Shown in pieces: positions 25,681 through 34,300 of a stretch of DNA of 64,000 bases. Every line of letters begins with the position of its first letter. The first letter of the stretch is position 1. The DNA is taken from positions 1-64,000 of the forward strand of contig JAXFOK010000037.1 in NCBI GenBank assembly GCA_034180415.1. Direction: 5' to 3'. Below the pieces are notes generated by a model that made no database searches, was not told where the DNA came from, and saw nothing but the letters and a program-made list of their open reading frames with translations. This DNA comes from CAKMMH01 sp927798255 (GTDB lineage: Bacteria; Bdellovibrionota_C; UBA2361; CAKMMH01). The position numbers were made by a program, and so were the translations under genes.

Positions 25681-25804
25681 GGCAACAACAAAACAAAACG
25701 TATTTGCAACGATCTACTTTGCGATGATTTATTTCTTAGCAAGCGCGTCTTATATTTTTATTATTCTATTTTTATTATTCAAAAAAATTTTTAATCTTGC
25801 TTAA
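25613..25804 (+). CDS. 63-residue ORF with two hydrophobic segments, possibly a gene remnant
   Basis: A TTG-started frame (63 residues) begins directly after a TAG. After a polar start (SKYIWQTPSEIGSRLNKFY) it has a hydrophobic stretch, FATIYFAMIYFLASASYIFI, followed by IILFLLFKKI. G+C is a little higher than nearby. It overlaps the preceding 51-residue ORF in another frame and the end of the convergent gene by 14 bases. Together the two ORFs could be one small membrane-protein gene split by a frameshift. Confidence 0.35.
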   Translation: MNKSKYIWQTPSEIGSRLNKFYKATTKQNVFATIYFAMIYFLASASYIFIILFLLFKKIFNLA

Positions 25805-26987
25805 CCATATCGATAGTCTCAGTCCTGCTCTTTTTTGCAAAACCAAACCACTCTAAAGCTGCTCTAAAAGGTGAAGATTTTTGATTACCAGCAATTAAAT
25901 TATGAATAACTCTTGTTTCTGAAAGAATCAATAACTGATCTCTATTATTCTTCTCTTCCTGGCTTTCAATGCGATTCTTTAGCCAATCTTTTTCTTGTTT
26001 TAGTTCACTAATTTCTTTTTCTTTAACTTCAAGTAATTTTTTCTGTAATCTTGCGTAGCTTTGAAGTTTTACAATTTCTTGTTTTAAATTTTCTACCTCA
26101 GCTTCAAGTTTTTTAACTTGCTCAGAATTAACGCTATGTTGAACATGATGCCCATTAGGATTGCTAGCTTGTTTGTTTACATTAGACAAATTTTGTTTTT
26201 CTTGTGGCTCATTGCCCAAATTTTCTCTGAATTTACCAGTATCACTTTTGGTAGCAGTGGTAGCTTCATTTCTAGTTAAAGAAACATGTTGTTGCACTTG
26301 TTGCTCTATAGGCTGTGATTGTTGTTTTTCGAAGTTAACAGCAGCGCTTTGAAACATAGGATTAACAAACTCAGAGTTATTATTTCCATTAACATCTGAC
26401 TTGCTATTTAGATTAGAACTCTTCTGATTTGGAAATTGGTTTAAAAAATCAAAATCTTGAGAACCTACATAATTAGTACTAAATCCTTGCACTTGCCTAC
26501 TAGTTTCTGGAAACTTGATAAGCCTTGAACTAGAATTCTGAGGATCACTAAGTGCACTATAATTTGCTTCTTGCTCATGAGTATTAACACTCTCTGTATA
26601 TCGAGTTGTATCATACGTAGCAGTATTATTTTTAAAATTATCACTTAAAGCCTCATTTACATAAGTATTAGTTACGACACCGCCATAAGTAACTTCCGAA
26701 TTTGCAACCATTTGAGATTGAATACTATTTTCAACACTATTTTGTAATTGATTTGTTATTGATTGATTCCGTACTTGATTAACCGATTGTTTTGATTTGT
26801 AATTAGCTAAAACCTCACGTCTTTTACCAAACACCCGCTCGATTTCTGATTTATTATATAAAACCTGACCATTTGCTAACATCTTAGTTTTTATATAACC
26901 AGTTTCACAAAAACGAGTTAAAATATTACGATCAATTCCAGCATATGCTAATGTTTGAGATTCTGTTAAAAATTCACTATTATCCAT
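25791..26987 (-). CDS. MerR-like DNA-binding protein with Asn/Gln-rich linker and coiled coil
   Basis: A 398-residue protein. Residues 5-58 read as a winged-helix of MerR/excisionase type: FLTESQTLAYAGIDRNILTR, then FCETGYIKTKMLANGQVLYN and KSEIERVFG. Residues 60-280 are disordered and Asn/Gln/Ser-rich. Residues about 285-350 are a coiled coil (EVENLKQEIVKLQSYARLQK, then EKEISELKQEKDWLKNRI). The end has ETRVIHNLI and a basic tail, LEWFGFAKKSR. This architecture (HTH, long linker, coiled coil) suggests a DNA-organising or regulatory protein that dimerises, but I cannot name it. Confidence 0.7.
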   Translation of the reverse strand: MDNSEFLTESQTLAYAGIDRNILTRFCETGYIKTKMLANGQVLYNKSEIERVFGKRREVLANYKSKQSVNQVRNQSITNQLQNSVENSIQSQMVANSEVTYGGVVTNTYVNEALSDNFKNNTATYDTTRYTESVNTHEQEANYSALSDPQNSSSRLIKFPETSRQVQGFSTNYVGSQDFDFLNQFPNQKSSNLNSKSDVNGNNNSEFVNPMFQSAAVNFEKQQSQPIEQQVQQHVSLTRNEATTATKSDTGKFRENLGNEPQEKQNLSNVNKQASNPNGHHVQHSVNSEQVKKLEAEVENLKQEIVKLQSYARLQKKLLEVKEKEISELKQEKDWLKNRIESQEEKNNRDQLLILSETRVIHNLIAGNQKSSPFRAALEWFGFAKKSRTETIDMVKQD

Positions 26988-27043
26988 GGGTAGAAATTAT
27001 AAACTAACAAAAAACTAATTGGTAGAGATTCTTAAAAATTTTT

Positions 27044-27904
27044 TTATTTTATTTTTAATAAAATTGTAGTCCAACCATTTTCTGATAATTTAGCTATTAT
27101 ATTAAAATTTTCACTGTATTTTGAGATAATTTTGTCAGATTTGATTTCTTGAATACCAGATAGCAGTAAAAAAGTATTTTTAGTACATGAATTAAGGATA
27201 TTTTCGTGAATATCTAACAAAATTTCTGCATAAATATTAGCTAAAATAAGATCAAATTTACCATTAACATCAGAAATTTCACCGCAAAATAACGATATAT
27301 TATCACTACAACTATTAAGCCTAATATTTTCCGTAGCATTTAGTATTGCCATAGCATCATTATCAAATGCCACAACAGGAATATTATATAAAAGATTTGC
27401 CGCAATAGCTAAAATAGCAGATCCTGTTCCAATATCTAACGCATTTTTTATATTATTTTTTGAAACATCGTTTTTAATTTCATCATGTTGAAGAAATTTT
27501 AAAACATTTTTTGTTGTTTCATGATGACCAGTTCCAAATCCAGCGCCTGGTATAATCTTTAATTTTATTTTATCTGCTTTTAAATCATGAGCTAAAATTA
27601 ATTCATGATTTTCATTTTCAATGGTAGGAATTATTTCTAAATTATCTACTTCTAATGTCTCTAATTCACTTGGACATTTAATTATCCAATTTTCATTTTT
27701 AATTTTTTTATTATTAACTAATAAAAATCCTAATTTTTTAGCATTTTTTATTAATAACTCAAATTCATCTTCTTTTGTAACAAAAACTTTAAATAAAGTA
27801 TTACTTATTTCTTGTATACCAGAGATACCAAGTTCAAAAAGTTTATATGTCTCTTCACTTACATTATTACAAGAAAACGTAAGTTCGTATATATACTGCT
27901 GCAT
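27044..27904 (-). CDS. prmA: Ribosomal protein L11 methyltransferase
   Basis: Methylates ribosomal protein uL11 using SAM. The 286-residue length fits. The N-terminal substrate-binding domain is divergent. The catalytic domain shows IIPGAGFGTGHHETTKNVLK, the family hallmark, then motif I ALDIGTGSAILAIAA and the motif FDLILANIYAEILLDI (NxY form of the NPPY-like site). It lies 26 bases downstream of trxA on the same strand. Confidence 0.93.
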   Translation of the reverse strand: MQQYIYELTFSCNNVSEETYKLFELGISGIQEISNTLFKVFVTKEDEFELLIKNAKKLGFLLVNNKKIKNENWIIKCPSELETLEVDNLEIIPTIENENHELILAHDLKADKIKLKIIPGAGFGTGHHETTKNVLKFLQHDEIKNDVSKNNIKNALDIGTGSAILAIAANLLYNIPVVAFDNDAMAILNATENIRLNSCSDNISLFCGEISDVNGKFDLILANIYAEILLDIHENILNSCTKNTFLLLSGIQEIKSDKIISKYSENFNIIAKLSENGWTTILLKIK

Positions 27905-27930
27905 AATATTAAAAAATTTTAATCTAATAG

Positions 27931-28260
27931 TTATTGTAAGAACTTATCAAGCATTTCCTTAATTACATCTTTTGGAACAGCCCCAACAATTTGATCAAGT
28001 ATTTCACCATTACAAAATAATATTAAATTAGGGATACCTCGAACATTATACTTTCCTGCATTTTCTTTATAATCATCAACGTTTATCTTAAAAATTTTAA
28101 TTTTTCCTACATATTCTTCAGCAATTTGTTCAAGTACAGGCATTAAACTTTTACATGGGCCACACCAAGGCGCCCAAAAGTCTACAAGTACAGGTGTTTT
28201 GGAAGCTAAAATAAGGGTTTCAAAATCTTTATCAGCTATATGAAAAATATTATCTGCCAT
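27931..28260 (-). CDS. trxA: Thioredoxin
   Basis: A 109-residue cytosolic disulfide reductase. I place the start at 28260 (MADNIFHIADKDFETLI) because AAAGGA lies about nine bases upstream, rather than at an ATG 45 bases further upstream. The active site is WAPWCGPCK, and the cis-Pro loop reads VRGIPNLILF. Length and motifs match bacterial Trx1. It is transcribed with prmA. Confidence 0.96.
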   Translation of the reverse strand: MADNIFHIADKDFETLILASKTPVLVDFWAPWCGPCKSLMPVLEQIAEEYVGKIKIFKINVDDYKENAGKYNVRGIPNLILFCNGEILDQIVGAVPKDVIKEMLDKFLQ

Positions 28261-28362
28261 AAAATTATATCCTTTAAATAAAAATTTTTTAAAGATTAGT
28301 AACATTATAACTTAATTTTTCAATCTCTCAAGTTATTAAAATTTTTAAAATATTTTTGAAAT

Positions 28363-28390
28363 TAAAGTTTTTTTTTAAAAATTCCGTATA
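28363..28390 (+). promoter_or_regulatory. Sigma-28 (FliA)-like promoter of the flagellin gene
   Basis: TAAAGTTT starts at 28363 and TCCGTATA stands at 28383-28390, 16 bases after TAAA; the FliA consensus is TAAA-N15-GCCGATAA. The core CCG of the -10 box is conserved. It would give a leader of about 250 bases. Confidence 0.5.
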
Positions 28391-28552
28391 GCTAATTAAT
28401 TGAAGCAAACAAAAAATTAAAAAGTAGTAACTGCTTCAAGAACAATTAGCACGGGTTAAGGTGTTTAAATAAGATACAAAGAAAGCTAGCGAGGGAACAG
28501 ATTTCTTTTGTCCTCTTTAAAAATACATTAACCATATAATTATAATTTAAGG

Positions 28553-28644
28553 CTTCCTCGTTTTATACAGGAAGGGTTCTAAACCTGTAATGTAATTGTT
28601 TAACAAAGGATTGTTAAACTTAAGGGAGTCTCTATCAAGGAGGA
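28553..28644 (+). promoter_or_regulatory. Flagellin leader with alternative hairpins and CsrA-like GGA sites
   Basis: CTTCCT (28553-28558) can pair with AGGAAG (28569-28574), while TACAGG (28566-28571) can pair with CCTGTA (28584-28589); the two exclude each other. A 7-bp hairpin GTTTAAC/GTTAAAC (28598-28604 and 28613-28619) shows AAAGGATT in its loop, and the ribosome-binding site is AAGGAGGA (28637-28644). A GGA in a hairpin loop plus a GGA in the ribosome-binding site is the layout of CsrA targets such as B. subtilis hag. Confidence 0.55.
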
Positions 28645-28650
28645 TATTAT

Positions 28651-29511
28651 ATGTCTATAACATTAGGCTCAAACGTACAATCACTGCAAGCACAAAGAAA
28701 ATTGAGTAATGCTACACTAAAACTTAGTGCAAGTTACGAAAGGTTATCATCTGGTATGAGAATCAACAAAGCAAGCGATGACGCTGCAGGACTTGCAATT
28801 GCTGACTCTTTAAAAGCTGACCAAAGAATTGCATCTGTTGCTGTAAGAAATGCAAACGATGGTATCTCTGCTGTGTCAATCGCTGATGCAGCTCTTGGGC
28901 AAATAGGTGATGTACTTGCAAGATTAGCAGAACTTGCTGAACAATCAGCAAACGGTGTATATTCGACTGTTCAACGTTCAGCTCTACAAAACGAGTTCTC
29001 ATCACTTGCATCTGAAATTGAACGTATAGCTGTAACAACTGAGTTTAACGGTGTAGTATTATTATCAGGTTCAGCAGGTGTTACATTACAAGTTGGATTT
29101 GATTCTGCATCAACTTCACAAATATCTTTTAATAATACACAAGGTACACTTGCTGCATTAGGTTTAGCGGGTGCAGGGTCTTCTCAGTTAGCTTACTCTA
29201 TTAATGCATCAACTGCAGACGAAGCACAATCTGCTTCAAGAAGTGCTCTAGATGCTGTTAACTCAGCAATCGTATCACTAGCTGCTACTAGAGGTGTTTT
29301 AGGTGCTACTCAATCAAGACTTGAAGTATCTATCAATAACTTAGAGGTTGCTAAAGAGAACTTTGCTTCTGCAGAAAGCCGTATCCGTGATGTTGATGTT
29401 GCTTCTGAATCTGCAGAACTTACAAGATTAAACATTTTACAACAAGCTGCATCTTCAGTACTTGCTCAAGCAAACCAAGCACCAGGAATAGCTTTATCAC
29501 TATTACAATAA
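28651..29511 (+). CDS. fliC: Flagellin
   Basis: Filament subunit, 286 residues, a short flagellin with little central domain. The N-terminal D0/D1 block includes SLQAQRKLSNATLKLSASYE, RLSSGMRINKASDDAAGLAI and NDGISAVSIADAAL; the C-terminal D1/D0 block includes RIRDVDVASESAELTRLNIL and ends in the hydrophobic heptads IALSLLQ. No signal peptide, as expected for export by the flagellar type III path. Codon use is less AT-biased than its neighbours, which fits high expression. It has a sigma-28-like promoter, a structured leader and a strong terminator, so it is a single-gene unit. Confidence 0.97.
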   Translation: MSITLGSNVQSLQAQRKLSNATLKLSASYERLSSGMRINKASDDAAGLAIADSLKADQRIASVAVRNANDGISAVSIADAALGQIGDVLARLAELAEQSANGVYSTVQRSALQNEFSSLASEIERIAVTTEFNGVVLLSGSAGVTLQVGFDSASTSQISFNNTQGTLAALGLAGAGSSQLAYSINASTADEAQSASRSALDAVNSAIVSLAATRGVLGATQSRLEVSINNLEVAKENFASAESRIRDVDVASESAELTRLNILQQAASSVLAQANQAPGIALSLLQ

Positions 29512-29681
29512 TTTTGATGAAGTTAATTAATGCTAAAAGACAATTTGTATTTACACGTAAAACTATTATTAAATTTGTCTTGAGCAAGCTAAAAAAGGTT
29601 ATAAGAAATATATTTATAATGCACAATAAATATGATGAAGTAACCTTTTAAAAATGATTTTACCTCGCTACTTTCTCTGTG

Positions 29682-29722
29682 ATGGCATTTAAGAAAGAAA
29701 TTTCTTAAATGCCATTTTTTTT
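29682..29722 (+). terminator. Flagellin terminator
   Basis: ATGGCATTTAAGAAA (29682-29696) pairs perfectly with TTTCTTAAATGCCAT (29701-29715) around a GAAA tetraloop, followed by a run of T. Fifteen pairs with a stable tetraloop make it a very strong terminator. Confidence 0.9.
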
Positions 29723-29978
29723 GATAATAGCAAAAAGCAGGTGGTAGGAAGCCGTAATCTGCGATCTGAATTCCGCTATCAGCATTCAGCAAACGAGCTA
29801 CCTGATACCCGCTACCTGTAACCTAAAATCTACACCATGATATCCATCGTCACTTCTTTTTATGTTACGGGGTGATGCTGCGTGGGGGAGCTTCGCAACA
29901 GCCGCATGAGCTTAAAAAGCGTAAGCTTTTTAAACATCATAGGGCCAAGTATCCTGCAGTCTGCTTTTCCGAATTTTA
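29723..29978. repeat. Repeat-like spacer between flagellin and the T3SS operon end
   Basis: The first 100 bases are degenerate words (cgctatcagcattcag, ctacctgtaacct). Then a GC-rich patch with small hairpins (AAAAAGCGTAAGCTTTTT near 29914) follows. No gene is seen. Confidence 0.5.
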
Positions 29979-30296
29979 CTATTTTCTAACAAACTCGTTT
30001 AAAATTTCATCGATTTGAGGATTTTCAGATAAAATTAAATTTGCAAATTCATTAAACTCTTTATCATTTGCTAAATTCTCTTTCTTAGCAACAACATTTA
30101 CTATGTATTCTTTAACTTCTTTAAGGGTAGCAAACTCTTTGCTCTTTAACTCGCTAATTTCATTTTGCCAAACTTGAGTTAAATTATCTTTGTTTTCTTC
30201 ATTAAGTTCATCATTTACATTTTGAGCTGATAAAACTTTTGATTTATTCTTTGTATCCTCTACTAATTTTTCTTTTAAATTATTTTTCATTTTCAT
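29979..30296 (-). CDS. Small charged protein at the end of the T3SS operon
   Basis: A 105-residue, very charged, helical protein without signal peptide or membrane segment (for example ISELKSKEFATLKEVKEYIV). No family is recognised. It is the last gene in the same-strand run that holds sctJ, sctQ and sctV, 32 bases after the TPR lipoprotein gene. T3SS operons often contain small helical chaperones or regulators of this size, so that is a possible role. Confidence 0.55.
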   Translation of the reverse strand: MKMKNNLKEKLVEDTKNKSKVLSAQNVNDELNEENKDNLTQVWQNEISELKSKEFATLKEVKEYIVNVVAKKENLANDKEFNEFANLILSENPQIDEILNEFVRK

Positions 30297-30328
30297 AATT
30301 CCTTATAAAAAACTTATATAACATTTTA

Positions 30329-31153
30329 CTAAAACTTAAAACTATCTATATCAATATTTTCACTTTCCTTATTAGTTTTTTTATCTTTATTTCTAATTTT
30401 TCTGGCTTTTTTCTTATTTTTCTCGTCATCCTTTTTTGTCATATCAATATTTTTAAGTTCTAAGTTATTTTCTACTACTTCCTTTTGTTTATCTTCCTTA
30501 TTATCATTAACAACATTTAAAGTTGGCTCTAAAGAGGGTGTTACCTCTTTTTTATTAGGTAATTTTTTAGTATCATTTTCCGCCTTTTTAACAGATGTTG
30601 CTTTACTTTTATTACCTACACCTTCTACTTTTTTCATATTATTAACGATAATATCATCTTGTTTAAGGGTAATTGCTTTTCTAAGCTCTTCCTTAGCCTG
30701 AGCTTTCCCCTCATTATCTTTATCGTATAAAAGCCCGGCAAAGTTGTTTCTAAAACGATAATCTTCTGGACTTCTTTCAATAATAAACTCATATATGTTT
30801 TTTGACTCATCTTTTAAACCAACTACATCATATAACAAAGCTAAATTTGAAAGTGCTCTAAGATAATTGCTATCTTCATTATAAGCTTTTATAAAATATT
30901 CTTCAGCAAGCTTGTAGTCTTTCTTGTAAAACGCAACACAACCAAGCCCATCATAACTTTCAGGAATACTTGCTATTTCTAAAGATAAATCAAAACCTGC
31001 TTTTGCTTGCTCAAAATTTCCCTTCATAACGTCTACTGTTGCCTTATCTGCATATTTTCTTGCAAGCATAATTTTTTCTCTATTTGCCTTATGTGAAGCA
31101 CAAGAAATAAAAAATATTAGATTAATTAAAAGAATAATTTTTAATATTTTCAT
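30329..31153 (-). CDS. TPR lipoprotein of the T3SS operon
   Basis: A 274-residue lipoprotein with lipobox FFISC (Cys at about 18). Residues 30-165 form three to four TPR units (for example VMKGNFEQAKAGFDLSLEIA, then CVAFYKKDYKLAEEYFIKAY and NYLRALSNLALLYDVVGLKD). The tail from about 175 is Lys/Glu-rich and disordered. Its start overlaps the sctV stop by four bases (ATGA), so it is coupled to sctV. A TPR lipoprotein in such a place could act as pilotin for the secretin or as an assembly factor; this is inference from context. Confidence 0.75.
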   Translation of the reverse strand: MKILKIILLINLIFFISCASHKANREKIMLARKYADKATVDVMKGNFEQAKAGFDLSLEIASIPESYDGLGCVAFYKKDYKLAEEYFIKAYNEDSNYLRALSNLALLYDVVGLKDESKNIYEFIIERSPEDYRFRNNFAGLLYDKDNEGKAQAKEELRKAITLKQDDIIVNNMKKVEGVGNKSKATSVKKAENDTKKLPNKKEVTPSLEPTLNVVNDNKEDKQKEVVENNLELKNIDMTKKDDEKNKKKARKIRNKDKKTNKESENIDIDSFKF

Positions 31154-32976
31154 GCTGCCTCTCTAATTTGTAATTTTGAAATAGTACCTAAAACATCTAA
31201 TTTTATGTCTTTTATCACCTCATCATGAGCGATAACTGGAATATTAATGTTTTGTAAATTTAAGAAATCATGAACTCCATGTCTTGATTCCTTTGAAGTA
31301 AGTAACACTAAACCATCTAAATTAATATCACTTAAAAATCTTGTAATGCTATTAAAACTTTCATCTGATACTATATCTAACTCTTTTGCTGCTTTCATAA
31401 ACTCTAAATCAATTACAGGATCTAACAAGATTACCTTTAATTTAAAATCTTCATTTACATATTTTAAACTGATTACCCTTTTTAAACTTACTCTTACATT
31501 TGAAAGAAGCTCTTTGCTATCAAGCTTTTCTTTATCAGTCTCTGCAATTCCTTGCAAAATCATATCAAAAGCCTTAATGCTAATATTTTCTTCAATTAAG
31601 CCCTTTAAAATAAGCGTAAGCTTTGTAACACTTATCATATCTGGAACTACTCTATTTACTAAATCTTGATATGAACCTTCATAAAAATCTAAAAGTCTTT
31701 TTGTTTCATTATCATCAATAAACTCTAAGATATTTTTATTTAATACTTCTTTTAAGGCATCAACAAACTTTACACCACCATCTTTCATATCAAAATCTTT
31801 GTTAACATTAACTTTTAATCCTTTAATTTTTACATCAAACTTTTCAATATTATCATCTGTTCTAATATCAGGAGGTGTAATAATTACTCCCCATTTTTCA
31901 AATGAATATCTTCTAAATTCCTCAACACGTAATCTTAATAAATTAATATCTTGAAGCTCTCTTAAAAATGAAGTGTTAAAAATTAACTGAAATACCGGCT
32001 CTATTCTTGGAACAAAATTTTTAATCTCTTGTCTAGCGTTAACAATTTGCTCTTTTTGATTCGACATTGCAAAGCTAAAAAAGAATATAAATCCCATTAT
32101 TAAAAATGGTAAAGCTGGCATACCAGGTAAAATTGCAAGTACAAATGAAATAATTGTAATTATAACTTTTGATTCCTTTAATTGTCCAAGTTGCTCAGGT
32201 ATTTGACTCGCAAGAGAAGATTTACCATCGCCTACTCTTGTTATAATCATACCAGCTGAAAGAGAATTTAAAAACGCTGGGATTTGTGCTAAAAGTCCAT
32301 CACCAATTGTAAGAAGCGTATATTTTTGAAGTGCTGCTTGAATATCCATATTATTTATAAATATTCCAACTGCAAAACCACCAATAATATTAATCGTGGT
32401 AATCACAAGCCCTGCTATTGCGTCCCCTTTTACAAATTTCATCGCACCATCAAGTGCTCCATAAAATCTTGATTCTGTTTGAAGTTCTTCTCTCTTTTCT
32501 TTTGCAGTTTTAAAATCAATAAGCCCAGCTCTTACATCAGCATCAATTGACATTTGTTTTCCTGGCATCGCGTCTAGTGTAAATCTTGCAGACACTTCAG
32601 CAACCCTTTCTGAACCTTTTGCAATTACTATAAACTGAACAAGTGTGATAACTAAAAATACCACGACTCCAACTACAAGATTTCCTTGAATAACAACTTT
32701 ACCAAAAGCTTCTATTGTTTTACTAATTCCACTAGAGCCAAGAATCATTCTTGTAGTAGAAACATTTAGTGAAAGTCTAAAAAGTGTTGCAAGAAGTAAA
32801 AGTGTAGGAAGCGCACTTAATTTTAATGGCTTAGTAATATACAAAGCACTTATTAAAAGCAAAAGTGATAAAATTAAATTTGCAACTAATAATATATCTA
32901 ATAGGCCTGATGGTAGCGGTAAAAGCATACTTGCAAACATTGCAAGTACGCTTAAAGGTAATATTAAATTCTTCAT
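31150..32976 (-). CDS. sctV: Type III secretion export gate protein SctV (FlhA/InvA family)
   Basis: Major export-apparatus protein; its cytosolic ring receives substrates. The 608 residues show about eight N-terminal membrane helices, then a cytosolic domain from about 320. Family signatures are clear: ATLFRLSLNVSTTRMILG near 63-80, and the loop RVAEVSARFTLDAMPGKQMS, followed by IDADVRAGLID. It is shorter than typical FlhA or SctV (about 680-700). Neighbours sctJ (with a lipobox) and sctQ on the same strand mark it as the virulence-type rather than the flagellar paralogue. It overlaps the next gene by four bases. Confidence 0.92.
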   Translation of the reverse strand: MKNLILPLSVLAMFASMLLPLPSGLLDILLVANLILSLLLLISALYITKPLKLSALPTLLLLATLFRLSLNVSTTRMILGSSGISKTIEAFGKVVIQGNLVVGVVVFLVITLVQFIVIAKGSERVAEVSARFTLDAMPGKQMSIDADVRAGLIDFKTAKEKREELQTESRFYGALDGAMKFVKGDAIAGLVITTINIIGGFAVGIFINNMDIQAALQKYTLLTIGDGLLAQIPAFLNSLSAGMIITRVGDGKSSLASQIPEQLGQLKESKVIITIISFVLAILPGMPALPFLIMGFIFFFSFAMSNQKEQIVNARQEIKNFVPRIEPVFQLIFNTSFLRELQDINLLRLRVEEFRRYSFEKWGVIITPPDIRTDDNIEKFDVKIKGLKVNVNKDFDMKDGGVKFVDALKEVLNKNILEFIDDNETKRLLDFYEGSYQDLVNRVVPDMISVTKLTLILKGLIEENISIKAFDMILQGIAETDKEKLDSKELLSNVRVSLKRVISLKYVNEDFKLKVILLDPVIDLEFMKAAKELDIVSDESFNSITRFLSDINLDGLVLLTSKESRHGVHDFLNLQNINIPVIAHDEVIKDIKLDVLGTISKLQIREAA

Positions 32977-33034
32977 AATTTATTTTAAATTTTTTTGTTC
33001 TAATAAAATTAAAAAAATATGCAAAATTCTTAAA

Positions 33035-33364
33035 TTATGCAGTACGAACATTTCTTATTGCAGACATTTTTGTTTCATGTTCTGATTTAATAATATTTGA
33101 AGTTAAAGTTACCTTTTGCATTTGTTGCTGCCAATATATTTGAAGTCCAATCATATCTTGAAACTCTGATTGAATTCCAAAAACAGAACCTGCGACATTT
33201 CCAACTGTTGAAAGAGTATCGCCTACTGTATTCATAACACTATCAAATCCAGAGCTACTTTCAGTTTCAGGAACTGGTGCATATCTTGTTAATCCTGATG
33301 CATCAAAATTATCATAGTTAAAATTTTCTGCTTGTGCTGTGATTATTTTATCTATTGAAGCCAT
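33035..33364 (-). CDS. Small T3SS protein, possible inner-rod/needle-type component
   Basis: A 109-residue protein between sctQ and sctV. The N-terminal half is polar; the middle has FDSVMNTVGDTLSTVGNVAG; the C-terminal third is an amphipathic helix region, LQIYWQQQMQKVTLTSNIIK followed by SEHETKMSAIRNVR. A short helical protein with a conserved-looking C-terminus in this place fits an inner rod (SctI) or needle-like subunit, but I see no decisive motif. It has no signal peptide, as expected for a substrate of the T3SS itself. Confidence 0.5.
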   Translation of the reverse strand: MASIDKIITAQAENFNYDNFDASGLTRYAPVPETESSSGFDSVMNTVGDTLSTVGNVAGSVFGIQSEFQDMIGLQIYWQQQMQKVTLTSNIIKSEHETKMSAIRNVRTA

Positions 33365-33442
33365 TATTTTTCTCCATCAAAAAATTTAATTAAATAGCAT
33401 TTATCCCTTAATGCCATCTAATAAATTATTCGATGGAAATTT

Positions 33443-34300
33443 TTAAAAGTTGCTATCTTCGACAATAAAATTTACATTTTTTTCATCAAATGCTAATTTT
33501 CCTGTTAAAATCTCTTTTGAACCTATTTTTAAGACTGCTTTTATATCATCATCTCTATCTAATACAATCTTATCTCCCTCTTTTAAAGAAAGAAGCTGCT
33601 TAACATCGATATCAATTGAGCCAATTAAAATCTCCCCTTTCACCTCTAACTCATCGTTATTATTAATGTTTTTGCATTCCATTTTATTCTCCCCTTTATC
33701 TACTCCATTAATATTTAAAATTGTTAGCTCAAAATTGTCCTCATTTAATAAAAATAACGAATTAAATGATAAATTTCCTAGTGCTTCTGATTTAAGTATA
33801 ATTTGGTCACATAAAGTTAAATTATAAGTCATATCATTAAGTTTTTTATAACTCTTAACTTTAAGTGTTGGTTCTAAAACTACATCAAAAGATTTTAAAC
33901 TAGACAAATCATTTTTAGGTGCATCTTTAAAATAATTACCAATTTCTTGGATGTTATTTATAGTGCTAAAATATACTGCTCTATTACCAATAAGAAATTT
34001 TTCTTCAAAATCAGGATATGCATTTATAAAATTAGGGACTTTCTTAATCGGAATATTATTTTTGTTTGACACTCTAAGAATGTTAAAAATATTGATTTCA
34101 TCTTGAATGTTTATTTTTTCATCAAACGCTAAAGAAAAATAACAATCATTAATCTTAAATACAACTCTTTCTTTTTCTTTACTAAAATCGCTACTTTCAT
34201 TTAAAAAAGATACTTCTTTAGAAAATAATAGAGCTAAAAAATTCTTTAGCACATCTCTTTCTTCTAATTTTAAATGTCCAAAATCAAATTTAGCTTTCAT
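33443..34300 (-). CDS. sctQ: T3SS cytoplasmic ring (sorting platform) protein SctQ
   Basis: A 285-residue FliM/FliN-like protein that forms the cytosolic sorting platform. The N-terminal two thirds are divergent. The C-terminal 75 residues are a SpoA (FliN) domain: ILIGSIDIDVKQLLSLKEGD, then KIVLDRDDDIKAVLKIGSKE and ILTGKLAFDEKNVNFIV, with the usual LxxGDxIxLD and A-x-x-G-x-L pattern. The length fits SctQ (about 300) rather than FliN (about 100). It lies in the sctJ-sctV run. Confidence 0.85.
   Translation of the reverse strand: MKAKFDFGHLKLEERDVLKNFLALLFSKEVSFLNESSDFSKEKERVVFKINDCYFSLAFDEKINIQDEINIFNILRVSNKNNIPIKKVPNFINAYPDFEEKFLIGNRAVYFSTINNIQEIGNYFKDAPKNDLSSLKSFDVVLEPTLKVKSYKKLNDMTYNLTLCDQIILKSEALGNLSFNSLFLLNEDNFELTILNINGVDKGENKMECKNINNNDELEVKGEILIGSIDIDVKQLLSLKEGDKIVLDRDDDIKAVLKIGSKEILTGKLAFDEKNVNFIVEDSNF

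Noticed and set aside
28763..29038. 91-residue antisense frame in fliC
   Set aside because: Antisense shadow of the conserved flagellin N-terminal region.
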